DNA of 64,000 nucleotides from Sulfitobacter sp. 20_GPM-1509m (GTDB lineage Bacteria > Pseudomonadota > Alphaproteobacteria > Rhodobacterales > Rhodobacteraceae): positions 248,001 to 312,000 of the forward strand of contig NZ_JIBC01000004.1 of NCBI RefSeq assembly GCF_000620505.1, read 5' to 3'. The translations under genes were made by a program, and so were the position numbers. Positions 55,538 through 64,000 of this stretch are shown here, piece by piece (the stretch's first letter is position 1; the number at the start of each line of letters is the position of its first letter). The notes under the pieces were generated by a model, which saw only the letters and a list, made by a program, of their open reading frames with translations, was not told the DNA's origin and did no database searches.

Positions 55538-57727
55538 TTAGCCGATGATGGCGTTCAGCGTTTTGGACGGGCGCATGACGTCGGCGGTTTTCGCCGGATC
55601 GGCGTGGTAGTAGCCGCCCAGATCCGCGGGTGCGCCTTGCACCTCTGCCAGTTCGGACAGGATCGCCTCTTCGCCTTCACCCAGCGCCTTGGCGATCGGG
55701 GCGAAGTGGGCGGCGAGGTCCGCGTCGCTGTTCTGGTGCGCCAGTGCTTCGGCCCAGTAGCGGGCGAACCAGTAGTGGCTGGCGCGGTTGTCCGGCTCGC
55801 CCACTTTGCGCGAGGGCGAACGGTCGTGGTCCAGGATGCCCTGGGTTGCGGCATCGACCGCCTGCCCCAGAACGCGGGCTTTTTCGTTGCCCTTGCTGTC
55901 GGCCAGGAACGTCAGGCTTTCACCCAGCGCGCAGAATTCGCCAAGGCTGTCCCAGCGCAGGTGGTTTTCCTCTTGCAGCTGTTGCACGTGCTTGGGGGCC
56001 GAGCCGCCCGCGCCGGTCTCAAACAGGCCGCCGCCGTTCATCAGTTTGACGATGGACAGCATTTTCGCGGACGTTGCCAGTTCGAGGATCGGGAACAGGT
56101 CGGTCAGGTAGTCGCGCAGCACGTTGCCGGTGATGGCGATGGTGTTCTTGCCTTCGGTGATGATCTCAAGCGAGCGGCGGGTGGCTTCGCGGGGGGCCAT
56201 GATCTCGAACTTGTCGGCGACGCCTTTGGCTTCGAGGATCGGTTTGACATAGGCGATCAGTTCCGCGTCGTGGGCGCGGGCGGCGTCCAGCCAGAAGATG
56301 GCGCTGCAGCCTTCGGCCTTCTGGCGGTCAATGGCCAGGTTCACCCAGTCTTCGATGGGCGCCTTGCGGGCCGAGGCGGAACGCCAGATGTCGCCTGCTT
56401 CGACCTTGTGCTGGTGCAGCACGGTGCCGTCGTCGAGGATCATCTTGACGGTGCCCGCTTCGGCGATTTCGAAGGTGGTGGGGTGGCTGCCGTATTCTTC
56501 GGCTTTTTGCGCCATCAGGCCGACGTTTTGCACGGTGCCTGCGGTGGCGGGGTTCAGTTTGCCGTTCTCTTTGAAGAACTTGATCGATTCATCATAGACC
56601 GGCGCGTAGGAGTTGTCGGGGATCACACAGTTGGTGTCGTGTTCCTTGCCATCCGGTCCCCAGCCCTTGCCGCCTGCGCGGATCAGCGCGGGCATCGAGG
56701 CGTCGATGATCACGTCGGACGACACGTGCAGGTTGGTGATGCCCTTGTCAGAGTTCACCATATACATCGGCGGACGCGCGGCCATGGTGGCGTCGATGTC
56801 GGCCATGATGTCGGCGTTGTCCTTGACCCGTGCCAGCAGGTCGCCCAGGCCCGAGTTGGGGTTCACGCCCAGATCGCGCATGGCATCGCCGTGCTTTTCG
56901 AACACGGGCGCCAGGAAGGCCTTGACCGCGTGGCCGAAGATGATCGGGTCCGAGACCTTCATCATCGTGGCTTTCATGTGCAGCGAGAACAGGGTGCCGT
57001 CGGCTTTGGTCTGTTCGATCTGCTCTTCAAGGAAGCTTTGCAGGGCGTCGGCGCTCATGAAGGTCGCATCGACGACGGTGCCTGCGGGATAGGACAGGCC
57101 GTCCTTCAGCACGGTTTCGCCTGCGTCGGTGACCAGCACGATCTTGGCGGTGGTGTCTTTGTCCAGCGTGGCCGAGCGTTCGTTGGAAAAGAAGTCGCCG
57201 CCCGACATGGCCGAAACCTTGGTCTTGCTGTCCGCGGTCCAGTCGCCCATGCGGTGCGGGTTGGACTGGGCAAAGCTTTTCACCGCTTTGGCGGCGCGGC
57301 GGTCCGAGTTGCCTTCGCGCAGGACGGGGTTCACGGCAGACCCTTTGATGGTGTCGTATTTGGCACGCACATCTTTTTCCGCGTCGGTTGCGGGGGATTC
57401 TGGGTAGTCGGGCAGCGCGAAGCCTTGCGCCTGCAATTCCTTGATCGCGGCGACAAGCTGCGGCACCGAAGCCGAGATGTTCGGCAGCTTGATGACGTTG
57501 GCGTCGGCGGTTTTGACCAGTTGGCCCAACTCGGCCAGATCGTCGGACTGGCGCTGGTCCTCTTTCAGGTGCTCGGGGAAGGTGGCGAGGATACGGCCCG
57601 CAAGGCTGATGTCCTTGGTGCCCACGGACACACCGGCGGCGGCGGCGAATTTCTGGATGATGGGCAGGAAGGATGCCGAAGCCAGTTCGGGGGCTTCGTC
57701 GACTTTGGTATAGATGATGTCGGGCAT
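55538..57727 (-). CDS. icd: NADP-dependent isocitrate dehydrogenase, monomeric type
   Basis: A 729-residue monomeric (IDH-II) enzyme converting isocitrate to 2-oxoglutarate and CO2 with NADP. Diagnostic segments include [20 protein letters not shown] at the N-terminus, [75 protein letters not shown] and [52 protein letters not shown]. The ATG at 57727 follows AAGGAG. It completes the link between citrate and the suc genes, but lies apart from the TCA block. Confidence 0.97.
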   Translation of the reverse strand: MPDIIYTKVDEAPELASASFLPIIQKFAAAAGVSVGTKDISLAGRILATFPEHLKEDQRQSDDLAELGQLVKTADANVIKLPNISASVPQLVAAIKELQAQGFALPDYPESPATDAEKDVRAKYDTIKGSAVNPVLREGNSDRRAAKAVKSFAQSNPHRMGDWTADSKTKVSAMSGGDFFSNERSATLDKDTTAKIVLVTDAGETVLKDGLSYPAGTVVDATFMSADALQSFLEEQIEQTKADGTLFSLHMKATMMKVSDPIIFGHAVKAFLAPVFEKHGDAMRDLGVNPNSGLGDLLARVKDNADIMADIDATMAARPPMYMVNSDKGITNLHVSSDVIIDASMPALIRAGGKGWGPDGKEHDTNCVIPDNSYAPVYDESIKFFKENGKLNPATAGTVQNVGLMAQKAEEYGSHPTTFEIAEAGTVKMILDDGTVLHQHKVEAGDIWRSASARKAPIEDWVNLAIDRQKAEGCSAIFWLDAARAHDAELIAYVKPILEAKGVADKFEIMAPREATRRSLEIITEGKNTIAITGNVLRDYLTDLFPILELATSAKMLSIVKLMNGGGLFETGAGGSAPKHVQQLQEENHLRWDSLGEFCALGESLTFLADSKGNEKARVLGQAVDAATQGILDHDRSPSRKVGEPDNRASHYWFARYWAEALAHQNSDADLAAHFAPIAKALGEGEEAILSELAEVQGAPADLGGYYHADPAKTADVMRPSKTLNAIIG

Positions 57728-57886
57728 GGGATTCTCCTTGAGATGGGATTTGCCCCTCTCATAGCCGGCTCGTTTGCCGAGGTCGACAGTATACCTTTGC
57801 ATACAGAGCATTCTGGCGGGCGGTGACGTATCGACTGTGCGTCCCTGCCCTGAGGCAGGCACAGCGCGTCTGGTCAGGGTCCGGCT

Positions 57887-58633
57887 TCAGGACGCCAGCG
57901 GCTTGGTCGCGCTGATGGCATAGCGGTGTTCGGAGCGGCGCAGCAGCGATTTGCGCCAGCCCAGTTGCGCGGATTGTGCGCGGTGGATCGGGGCAAGGTT
58001 GGTGTCGATGTCGATGCGGTCGAAACCAGCGGCGTGCAACAGTCCGGCCACATGATCGGCCCGCGCGCCGGCGCTGAAGTGAACGCGGGACAGGATGTCC
58101 TTGTGCCGTGCGGCGGATTCGGTTTGAGGGCCGCGCGGCGACATGATCTGAACGATGCGGCCCAAGAGGCTGCGCGACACAAAATCGCCGTCCACCACCA
58201 GCAATGTCCCGCCGGGGCGCAAGACGCGGAACCATTCGGCAAAGGCCGCGACCGGGTCGACCAGTGTCCAGACCAGATGGCGCGTGACGATCACGTCCAT
58301 GCTGGCCGAGGGCAGCGTCGTGCGTTCGGCATCGGCCTGAAGAAATGTCACGTCCGGCAGTTTGGCGCGGGCGCGCTCCAGCATCGGTTCGGACCAGTCC
58401 AGCCCCGTGACGGCAAAGCCCAGGCTGCGGCACAGGCGCGCGATCTCGCCGGTGCCGGATGCCAGATCCAGCAGCGCGCGGCCCTGCGCATCGCCCAGAT
58501 GGCGGCGGAACAGATCCTGCCATGCGACCATATCGGCGTCGATGCGGTGGCCGGGGTCGTCATCAAAGGTGGCCGCACGGTCGGACCAGTAATCGCGGAT
58601 CTCGTCACGCAAATCTCTGTTTGTGGGTGTCAT
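57887..58633 (-). CDS. Class I SAM-dependent methyltransferase
   Basis: A 248-residue methyltransferase. Motif I is LLDLASGTGEIARLCRSLG, followed by VTGLDWSEPMLERARAK, DVTFLQADAERTTLPSASMDVIVTRHLVWTL and LRPGGTLLVVDGDFV. This matches the UbiE/small-molecule type; the substrate is unknown. It is divergent from the ABC iron-uptake operon with 123 bases between, and may be linked to siderophore or metallophore handling, but this is only positional. Confidence 0.9.
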   Translation of the reverse strand: MTPTNRDLRDEIRDYWSDRAATFDDDPGHRIDADMVAWQDLFRRHLGDAQGRALLDLASGTGEIARLCRSLGFAVTGLDWSEPMLERARAKLPDVTFLQADAERTTLPSASMDVIVTRHLVWTLVDPVAAFAEWFRVLRPGGTLLVVDGDFVSRSLLGRIVQIMSPRGPQTESAARHKDILSRVHFSAGARADHVAGLLHAAGFDRIDIDTNLAPIHRAQSAQLGWRKSLLRRSEHRYAISATKPLAS

Positions 58634-58683
58634 TGGGCCGCTCCGCTTTGGCATAGGCGCTTTTTATGTAGTAGAGCAAAACT

Positions 58684-58701
58684 GTCAACTTTTTAATTGA
58701 C
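58684..58701. promoter_or_regulatory. GTCAA-N8-TTGAC dyad in the divergent ABC-uptake promoter
   Basis: GTCAA (58684-58688) and TTGAC (58697-58701) form an inverted repeat in the A+T-rich spacer between the methyltransferase and the substrate-binding protein genes. TTGAC on either strand could be a -35 element. It may be an iron-regulator site, but it fits no consensus I can confirm. Confidence 0.4.
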
Positions 58702-58756
58702 TGAAAAACTCGGAAATAATAGGCGGAGCCCAGAGACACCTTCTCAGGAGCATCAC

Positions 58757-59893
58757 ATGACCCTTCGTCCCCTCTTTGGCGCCGCCGCGCTGAGCCTTTT
58801 CGCAGCCAGCCTTGTGCAAGCCGATCCCGTCACCGTAACCGACATTGCAGGTCGCGAAGTCACCGTCGACGCACCGGTTGAGCGTGTGATTCTGGGCGAA
58901 GGGCGGCAGGTGTTCTTTACCGCCGTTCTGGACACCGAGAATCCCTTTCAGCGCGTGGTCGGCTGGCGTGACGACTTTCAGGAAGCGTCACCGGAAACCT
59001 ATGACATCTACGCCGAGAAATTCCCGGACATGAAGGACATCCCGACCTTTGGCGGGTTCAAGGACGGGTCGTTCGACATTGAACAGGCGGTGTCATTGAA
59101 CCCCGATGTTCTGATCATGAACCTGGAATCCAAGGCCGCGACGGACGAGGCCGGATACGAGGAAAAGCTGGCCAAGGTCGGCATCCCGATTGTCTACGTC
59201 GATTTCCGGGAAAAGCCGTTCGAGCATACGGCGCGGTCCATGGAGATCATCGGGGAGCTGTTCGGCAAGGAAGACAAGGCCGCAGAGTTCGAGCAATTTT
59301 ACGAAGAGCAGATCGCCCGCGTGACGGATGTGATTGCCGCACAAACGGATCTGCAGCGCCCGCTGGTCTTTGTCGAGCGTGCCGGTGGTTACACCGAGGA
59401 TTGCTGCATGTCCTTTGGTGACGGCAACTTTGGCCGGTTCGTGGAACTGGCGGGCGGCACCAACATGGGGTCCGAGTTCATTCCCGGCACCTTTGGCACC
59501 GTCAACGCCGAGCAGGTCATCGCGTCGGACCCCGATCAGATCGTGGTGACGGGCGGCAACTGGGACGCTTATGTGCCCGGTGGTTCGTGGATCGGCATGG
59601 GTCCGGGATCGGACATGGACGAGGCCAAGCGCAAGCTGGCGGCCCTGATGGACCGCCCGGCCTATACAGGCGTGAAGGCTGTGAAAGACGGTCAGGTGCA
59701 CGGCATCTGGCACCAGTTCTACAATTCGCCCTACAGCTTTGTCGCGGTGCAGCGGCTGGCCACGTGGATCCACCCCGAGCTGTTCCCCGATCTGGATCCC
59801 GAAGCCACGCTGAAAGAGCTGCACGCGCGGTTCCTGCCGGTGGACTACAGCCCCGGATACTGGGTGTCGCTGGGTGAACCCGCGACCAACTGA
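58757..59893 (+). CDS. Iron-type ABC transporter substrate-binding protein
   Basis: A 378-residue periplasmic binding protein of the FecB/BtuF-like type. Signal peptide MTLRPLFGAAALSLFAASLVQAD, then VTVTDIAGREVTVDAPVERVILGEGRQVFFTAVL, a typical start of ferric-siderophore/cobalamin binders, and NPDVLIMNLESKAATD. Ligand (siderophore, heme, B12) unknown. The ATG at 58757 has CAGGAG upstream. First gene of a three-gene uptake operon; no TonB-dependent receptor is in the window. Confidence 0.93.
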   Translation: MTLRPLFGAAALSLFAASLVQADPVTVTDIAGREVTVDAPVERVILGEGRQVFFTAVLDTENPFQRVVGWRDDFQEASPETYDIYAEKFPDMKDIPTFGGFKDGSFDIEQAVSLNPDVLIMNLESKAATDEAGYEEKLAKVGIPIVYVDFREKPFEHTARSMEIIGELFGKEDKAAEFEQFYEEQIARVTDVIAAQTDLQRPLVFVERAGGYTEDCCMSFGDGNFGRFVELAGGTNMGSEFIPGTFGTVNAEQVIASDPDQIVVTGGNWDAYVPGGSWIGMGPGSDMDEAKRKLAALMDRPAYTGVKAVKDGQVHGIWHQFYNSPYSFVAVQRLATWIHPELFPDLDPEATLKELHARFLPVDYSPGYWVSLGEPATN

Positions 59894-59955
59894 GACCCTA
59901 TGCAACTGACCTCGGCGGCCCCCTGAGCGGGCCGCCATTTTCCATTGGAGCCGCC

Positions 59956-61023
59956 ATGACCACCGCAGAGCTAGATCTCCCTGAAACCGCCAGCGCCCGC
60001 AGCTATCGCGGGTTGGTGACCCGCCGTATCCTGATCCTTGGCGGGCTGACGCTGGCGCTGGTGTTGTCGGTGGCAGTGGACGTGTCGCTGGGGCCTGCGC
60101 GCTATGCGGTGTGGGATGTGTTGCAGACGATCTTTGCGCCGGGGACCGCCGATTTGCAGATGCGCGTGGTGGTCTGGGACATTCGTATGCCGATGGCCCT
60201 GCTTGCGGTGACCGTGGGGGCCAGCCTGTCGCTGGCGGGGGCGCAGATGCAGACCATTCTGGCGAACCCGCTGGCCAGCCCGTTCACGCTGGGCCTGTCG
60301 GCGGCGGCCAGCTTTGGCGCGGCGCTGGCGATGGTGCTGGGGGTGGCGCTGTTTCCGGGTGCCGTGGCGCTGATGGTGCCGATCAACGCCTTTGCCATGG
60401 CGATGGCTGCGTCGATGCTGATCTTTGGCCTGTCGACGTTGCGGGGGGTGACCACGGAAACCATCATCCTGCTGGGCATCGCGCTGGTGTTTTCGTTCAA
60501 CGCGGCGCTGGCGCTGTTGCAGTATTTCGCGTCGGAACAGGCGCTGTCGGCGGTGGTGTTCTGGACCATGGGCAGCCTGACCAAGGCGACTTGGGGCAAG
60601 GTTGCGATCACCGCGATCATCCTGTGCATCTGCACGCCGCTGTTTGCCCGCCGCGCCTGGGCGTTGACGGCGATCCGGCTGGGCGAAGTGCGGGCGGCGG
60701 CCATGGGTGTGCCGGTGAAACGGCTGCGGCTTGAGGCGCTGGTGCTGGTGTCGATCCTGGCGGCGGTGCCGGTCAGCTTTGTCGGGACCATCGGGTTTAT
60801 CGGTATCGTCGGCCCGCACGTGGCGCGGCTGCTGCTGGGCGAGGATCAGCGGTTTTTCCTGCCCGGTGCGATGCTGTCGGGTGCGGTGATCCTGTCGGCG
60901 ACATCGGTTCTGTCCAAGGCGATCCTGCCGGGGGCGGTGCTGCCCATCGGCATCATCACGGCGCTGGTGGGTGTGCCGTTCTTTGCCGCCCTGATCCTGA
61001 CGAAAGGACGCAAATCATGGTAA
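59956..61023 (+). CDS. FecCD-family ABC transporter permease
   Basis: A 355-residue FecCD permease with about nine to ten helices. Family segments are DIRMPMALLAVTVGASLSLAGAQMQTILANPLASPFTLGLSAAASFGAAL, WTMGSLTKATWGKVAIT, and FVGTIGFIGIVGPHVARLLLGEDQRFFLPGAMLSGAVIL. It imports the ligand captured by the upstream binding protein. Its stop overlaps the ATPase start by seven bases, so the genes are coupled. Confidence 0.95.
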   Translation: MTTAELDLPETASARSYRGLVTRRILILGGLTLALVLSVAVDVSLGPARYAVWDVLQTIFAPGTADLQMRVVVWDIRMPMALLAVTVGASLSLAGAQMQTILANPLASPFTLGLSAAASFGAALAMVLGVALFPGAVALMVPINAFAMAMAASMLIFGLSTLRGVTTETIILLGIALVFSFNAALALLQYFASEQALSAVVFWTMGSLTKATWGKVAITAIILCICTPLFARRAWALTAIRLGEVRAAAMGVPVKRLRLEALVLVSILAAVPVSFVGTIGFIGIVGPHVARLLLGEDQRFFLPGAMLSGAVILSATSVLSKAILPGAVLPIGIITALVGVPFFAALILTKGRKSW

Positions 61024-61778
61024 GTTTGACACTGGACCACATCGGCGCACGCTATGGGCGTCGCCAGATCCTGACAGACGCTTCGGCCCGCTTTCAGGGC
61101 GGTATGCTGACGGCGCTGGTGGGGGCGAATGCCGCTGGTAAGTCCACCCTGTTCCGCCGCATCGCGGGGCATCTGCGGGGCACCGGGGCTGTCCGGCTGG
61201 ACGGGGCCGACACGCATGACCTGCGCTACATGCCGCAGGACACCGGCATGAACGCGGCGCTGACGGTCTACGAATCGATCATTCTGGCGCTGAAACAGGG
61301 CGCCGGGGGCTGGCGGTTGAGCGCCGAAGAACTGCGCGCCGTGGACGACACCGTGCGCCGGTTCAACATCACCCATCTGGCGGACAGCCAATTGTCGGAA
61401 CTCTCCGGCGGGCAGCGGCAGGCGGTGTCGATTGCGCAGACGCTGGTGAGCCGCCCCAAGGTGGTGCTGATGGACGAGCCGACCTCGGCGCTGGACCTCA
61501 ACCGGCAATACGAAGTGCTGGAGTCGCTGCGGGTGTATGCCGAAGAGACAGGCGCGGTGATGGTGCTGGCGTTGCACGACCTGAATCAGGTGATGCGGTG
61601 CTGCACCCAGACCATGGCCCTGGGCGACGGGCATACGCTTGCCTTTGGTCCCACTCTCGAAGTGTTGACCCCCGACCTGATCCGCAGGCTTTACGGCATC
61701 GACAGCCGCGTCGAACGCTGCTCGCGCGGGTGTCCGGTGATGATCGTCGACGGGCCGGTGATGGCGCGAACGGCGTAG
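61017..61778 (+). CDS. ABC transporter ATP-binding protein (iron uptake)
   Basis: A 253-residue ATPase. Walker A is LVGANAAGKSTLFRRI, the signature is LSGGQRQAVSIAQTLV, Walker B is VVLMDEPTSALDLN, and the switch His is in LALHDLNQVMR. FepC/FecE-type sequence; powers the FecCD permease. The residues AAGKST replace the more usual GSGKST but keep the essential GKS. Confidence 0.95.
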   Translation: MVSLTLDHIGARYGRRQILTDASARFQGGMLTALVGANAAGKSTLFRRIAGHLRGTGAVRLDGADTHDLRYMPQDTGMNAALTVYESIILALKQGAGGWRLSAEELRAVDDTVRRFNITHLADSQLSELSGGQRQAVSIAQTLVSRPKVVLMDEPTSALDLNRQYEVLESLRVYAEETGAVMVLALHDLNQVMRCCTQTMALGDGHTLAFGPTLEVLTPDLIRRLYGIDSRVERCSRGCPVMIVDGPVMARTA

Positions 61779-61829
61779 CGGTCAAAGGCGCGGGTGCCGC
61801 CCCGCCCCTGCCTGCACAGGTCGGGGCAC

Positions 61830-62555
61830 TCAGACCTGAGGTGCTGCGAACCCCTTGCCGATGATCGGTCCGGTGGGCCGGCCTGTGGGCGAGCCTCCGG
61901 CGGGTTCCAGCGTGACCTCGTACAGCTGTTGCGCCATGGGTCCGGGCAGATCGTCAAAGGTCAGCCGTGTCGGCGCGGTGCGGTCCAGCACCCCCAGCGA
62001 GGTCGCCCCGATCTCGGGCGTCGGCAATGTCCAGACCTGCAGGGACCGGTCGGCAGGCACGTCGATCTGGGCCACGAAACGCACCGTCGCGGTGTCGTTG
62101 CCATAATCCTCGACCACGGCCTGCGGCACGCCCTGATCGTCCAGCAGCACGGCAACAACCTGCGGTTCGGGCAGTGGTCGCAGCCCGCCGGCACCAAAGC
62201 CTACGGCAATTCCGACCAAAGCCGCCGCCGCCAGCCCGGTCATCCGTCCGAAAGGCGCGCGCGTGATATTTGCCGGGCGCGGTGGCCTGGGCTCTGACGG
62301 GACGGGTGCAGCCGGTCCGTCCGCCACATCCGTTTGCAACAGCGCCCGGGTGCTATCGGCGAAACCTTCGGACAGGTCGCGCGGGGTGGCGGACAGGTCC
62401 AGCGGCAGCAAGCTGTCGCGCAGGCCGCCCACGTGACGCGCAAGATCCGGATCGCGCTGGATAAGCTCTTCGAACAGGCGCATCTCGCCCTCTGGCATAA
62501 GCCCCAGGACATAATCCGAAGCAAGGTCGCGGATATCGTCGGATAGACCGGTCAT
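61830..62555 (-). CDS. Anti-sigma factor (RskA-like)
   Basis: A 241-residue single-pass membrane anti-sigma factor. The cytoplasmic N-terminus has an RskA/anti-sigma zinc-finger-like arrangement (DIRDLASDYVLGLMPEGEMRLFEELIQRDPDLARHV), then a transmembrane helix about residues 107-125 (MTGLAAAALVGIAVGF), then a periplasmic beta domain (VRFVAQIDVPADRSLQVWTLP, GATSLGVLD). The ATG at 62555 overlaps the sigma stop (ATGA), with AAGGAG eight bases upstream. It probably holds the sigma factor inactive until an envelope signal triggers release. Confidence 0.92.
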   Translation of the reverse strand: MTGLSDDIRDLASDYVLGLMPEGEMRLFEELIQRDPDLARHVGGLRDSLLPLDLSATPRDLSEGFADSTRALLQTDVADGPAAPVPSEPRPPRPANITRAPFGRMTGLAAAALVGIAVGFGAGGLRPLPEPQVVAVLLDDQGVPQAVVEDYGNDTATVRFVAQIDVPADRSLQVWTLPTPEIGATSLGVLDRTAPTRLTFDDLPGPMAQQLYEVTLEPAGGSPTGRPTGPIIGKGFAAPQV

Positions 62556-63121
62556 GACAGACACTCCTTCAAGGCACTCAGCCCTCTGCGGATCAGGGAT
62601 TTGGCCGTCCCCAGCGGCATGTTCTGACGTGCCGCGATCTCGCCGTGGCTGAAGCCTGCCACATAGGCCAGCAGGATAACCTGACGGCCCGGCGCGTCCA
62701 GCCCATCAAGGCAGGTGCGCAGCTTTTCGGAACCGGCGAGGATTTCCCAGCCTTCGGTCGGGACGATCTGCTGGCGGGCTTCCTGCACAAGCGCGAGGTC
62801 GGCGGGGGCCAGCGTGCTGAGCCGTTTGCCGTCGCGCAAAATGTTCAGACAGCGGTTGCGCAGGATCGCATAGATCCAGCCGCGTGCCGATCCGCTGTCA
62901 GCGCGTTGGGTGCCCGCCTTGCGCCAGACCTGCACCATCGCATCCTGAAGCGCCTCTTCGGCGAGGTCGTGACGTTGCAACATGCGATAGGCCACGCCCA
63001 ACAGCTGTCGCCCCTCGATGTCGAGGATCGCGGCAATGCCGCTGTCATCACCGCCGGCGCACTGTTCCAGAGCCTGCCGCAGCCGCGCAGAGCGATCATC
63101 TGCGGTTTGCTGGTCTCTCAT
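62552..63121 (-). CDS. ECF RNA polymerase sigma factor
   Basis: A 189-residue group IV sigma factor. Region 2 is ILDIEGRQLLGVAYRMLQRHDLAEEALQDAMVQVWRKAG...ARGWIYAILRNRCLNILR, region 4 is GLDAPGRQVILLAYVAGFSHGEIAARQNMPLGTAKSLIRRGLSALKECL. The anti-sigma gene overlaps its stop. ATG at 63121 is chosen by family length and GGGGAG; an ATG at 63226 with AAAGG would add 35 residues and lies close to the inferred promoter. A TGCATCC-N14-CGTGTCT promoter upstream suggests autoregulation. Confidence 0.94.
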   Translation of the reverse strand: MRDQQTADDRSARLRQALEQCAGGDDSGIAAILDIEGRQLLGVAYRMLQRHDLAEEALQDAMVQVWRKAGTQRADSGSARGWIYAILRNRCLNILRDGKRLSTLAPADLALVQEARQQIVPTEGWEILAGSEKLRTCLDGLDAPGRQVILLAYVAGFSHGEIAARQNMPLGTAKSLIRRGLSALKECLS

Positions 63122-63248
63122 ACGCCGTATCTCCCCAAGCCGACAAAGCTGCGCTGAAGCACCATGGCGCGTGTTCATCGCCTGGGCCGCACTGTTCCCG
63201 TCTTTAACAAACCCCTGATGCATCATTTTGGTGCCTTTCAAAAGCAAA

Positions 63249-63276
63249 GACACGGCACGTCGGCAAACGGATGCAA
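63249..63276 (-). promoter_or_regulatory. ECF-type promoter of the sigma/anti-sigma operon
   Basis: Reading on the minus strand: TGCATCC (63276-63270), 14 bases, CGTGTCT (63255-63249). The same elements with the same spacing occur on the plus strand at 63294-63321. Likely the recognition sequence of the ECF sigma factor itself. Confidence 0.75.
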
Positions 63277-63293
63277 TTTTTTTTGCGCGTCCT

Positions 63294-63321
63294 GCATCCA
63301 ATTGCGCGTCTGTCGTGTCTT
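63294..63321 (+). promoter_or_regulatory. ECF-type promoter of the DUF4394 gene
   Basis: TGCATCC (63294-63300), 14 bases, CGTGTCT (63315-63321), about 60 bases before the DUF4394 ATG. Identical in elements and spacing to the divergent sigma promoter. Confidence 0.75.
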
Positions 63322-63380
63322 CGGGGTATGGACGGCGAATGGCGCCGTACCGCTGCAAACCGAAACAAAGGAAATTTCTC

Positions 63381-64000
63381 ATGCTCCGTACTGCTGTCTA
63401 TGCAACCACCGCCCTTGGTCTTTCCTTCTCCGCAGCCGTCGCAGCCCCTGCTGTCGGCCTTGTCGGGGACAAGACACTGGTCATGTTCGACACCGAAACG
63501 CTTGCCGTTTCGGGCACGATGGATGTGTCCGGTGTCGACAGCCTGCTTGGTATCGACCTGCGTCCCTCGAATGGCACGCTGGTTGGCGTGACACCCGACA
63601 TGAGCATCGTCAGCATCGACACTGCCAGCGGGGAAGCCACGGAAATGGCCAAGATGGACACCGCGCTGCCGCTGGGTGACACGCCGGTGATCGTGGACTT
63701 TAACCCGGCCGCGGACAAGCTGCGGTTCATGACCGGCACCACCAACCACCGCGTCGATGTCGACACCGGTGCCGTGACCGTGGATGGCAGCCTGAACTGG
63801 CAGGAAGGCGACATGCACGTCGGTGAGGAAACCGCCATCGTGGCCGCTGCCTATATCAACAGCTACGGCAAGCCCGAAGCGACCAAGATGTATGACATCG
63901 ACGCGACCATCGTCGCCGTGATCCAGCAGGTATCGCCCAATGATGGCACGCTGAGCGCAATCGGCAAGCTGGGCATCGACGATCCGGCAGACACCTATGC
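63381..64000 (+). CDS. DUF4394 secreted protein (3' end outside window)
   Basis: At least 206 residues visible. Signal peptide MLRTAVYATTALGLSFSAAVAA, then a repetitive beta domain of the DUF4394 type (LVGDKTLVMFDTETLAVSGTMDVSGVDSLLGIDLRPSNGTLVGVTPDMSIVSIDTASGEA; NPAADKLRFMTGTTNHRVDVDTGAVTVDG). The start ATG at 63381 follows AAAGGAAA. It is divergent from the ECF sigma gene, with the same promoter elements, and is its likely regulon member, possibly a surface or cell-envelope protein. The reading frame runs off the window. Confidence 0.9.
   Translation, partial: MLRTAVYATTALGLSFSAAVAAPAVGLVGDKTLVMFDTETLAVSGTMDVSGVDSLLGIDLRPSNGTLVGVTPDMSIVSIDTASGEATEMAKMDTALPLGDTPVIVDFNPAADKLRFMTGTTNHRVDVDTGAVTVDGSLNWQEGDMHVGEETAIVAAAYINSYGKPEATKMYDIDATIVAVIQQVSPNDGTLSAIGKLGIDDPADTY

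Overview
The window looks like a chromosomal segment from a marine Roseobacter-clade alphaproteobacterium (Rhodobacteraceae). The evidence is high G+C (lower only in a few islets), a complete sdh and mdh-suc-lpd TCA block arranged as in Rhodobacter relatives, ethylmalonyl-CoA (EMC) pathway genes in place of a glyoxylate shunt, a LuxR/LuxI pair, an NnrU homologue, a TIGR02302/DUF4175 protein and short-type PlsB. The species cannot be named from sequence alone. No rRNA, tRNA, CRISPR array, integrase or transposase gene was found.

Layout. 1-1183: quorum sensing (luxI cut by the window edge, luxR, a small upstream ORF). 1397-6930: crotonyl-CoA carboxylase/reductase (ccr), a PlsB-like acyltransferase, a GNAT enzyme and ethylmalonyl-CoA mutase (ecm). 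7062-9132: H-NS-like protein, purine nucleoside phosphorylase, DUF1989 protein. 9194-16464: sdhCDAB, with a FkbM methyltransferase and a lipoprotein between sdhA and sdhB, then mesaconyl-CoA hydratase, DUF1737, NnrU and the Mcl2-type malyl-CoA thioesterase. 16785-30145: secreted protein, TauE exporter, mdh, nucleotidyl cyclase, sucC, secreted protein plus sulfotransferase, sucD, sucA, sucB (two lipoyl domains), MAPEG protein, lpdA. 30207-34606: lipoprotein, PPOX protein, plsC, ftsX, ftsE and a divergent zinc-ribbon protein. 34607-37020: accessory islet with a Shedu-type (DUF4263) defence nuclease, GTACA motifs and a 149-bp tandem repeat. 37021-44344: TIGR02302, lysA, a low-G+C orphan, DUF2834, two tiny lipoproteins found by reading the intergenic DNA, argH and a TlpA thioredoxin. 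44469-47831: hypothetical, Hint-domain protein, LpxR-like protein, hemerythrin. 47989-53637: marR-mfp-mfp-RND efflux operon. 53790-55537: hydrolase, DUF2267 protein and a second copy of the repeat. 55538-64000: monomeric isocitrate dehydrogenase, methyltransferase, an iron-type ABC uptake operon, and an ECF sigma/anti-sigma pair divergent from a DUF4394 protein cut by the window end.

How the genes work together. The EMC pathway (ccr, ecm, mch, mcl2) assimilates acetyl-CoA and feeds the TCA cycle encoded beside it. Several regulatory signals are visible. Twin TGTGATCACA palindromes precede both sdhC and sucC, suggesting one regulator for both TCA operons. Related GCAAT/ATTGC dyads precede ccr and ecm. 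Two identical divergent promoters (TGCATCC-N14-CGTGTCT) lie between the ECF sigma gene and DUF4394 and are probably the sigma factor's own recognition sequence. A dyad that overlaps itself sits upstream of marR, and a hairpin covers the luxI ribosome binding site.

The Shedu gene is the clearest accessory system. Its reading frame seems to extend upstream of the first ATG to an AGGAGG followed by an ATC codon, so either the start is unusual or the native start codon has mutated.
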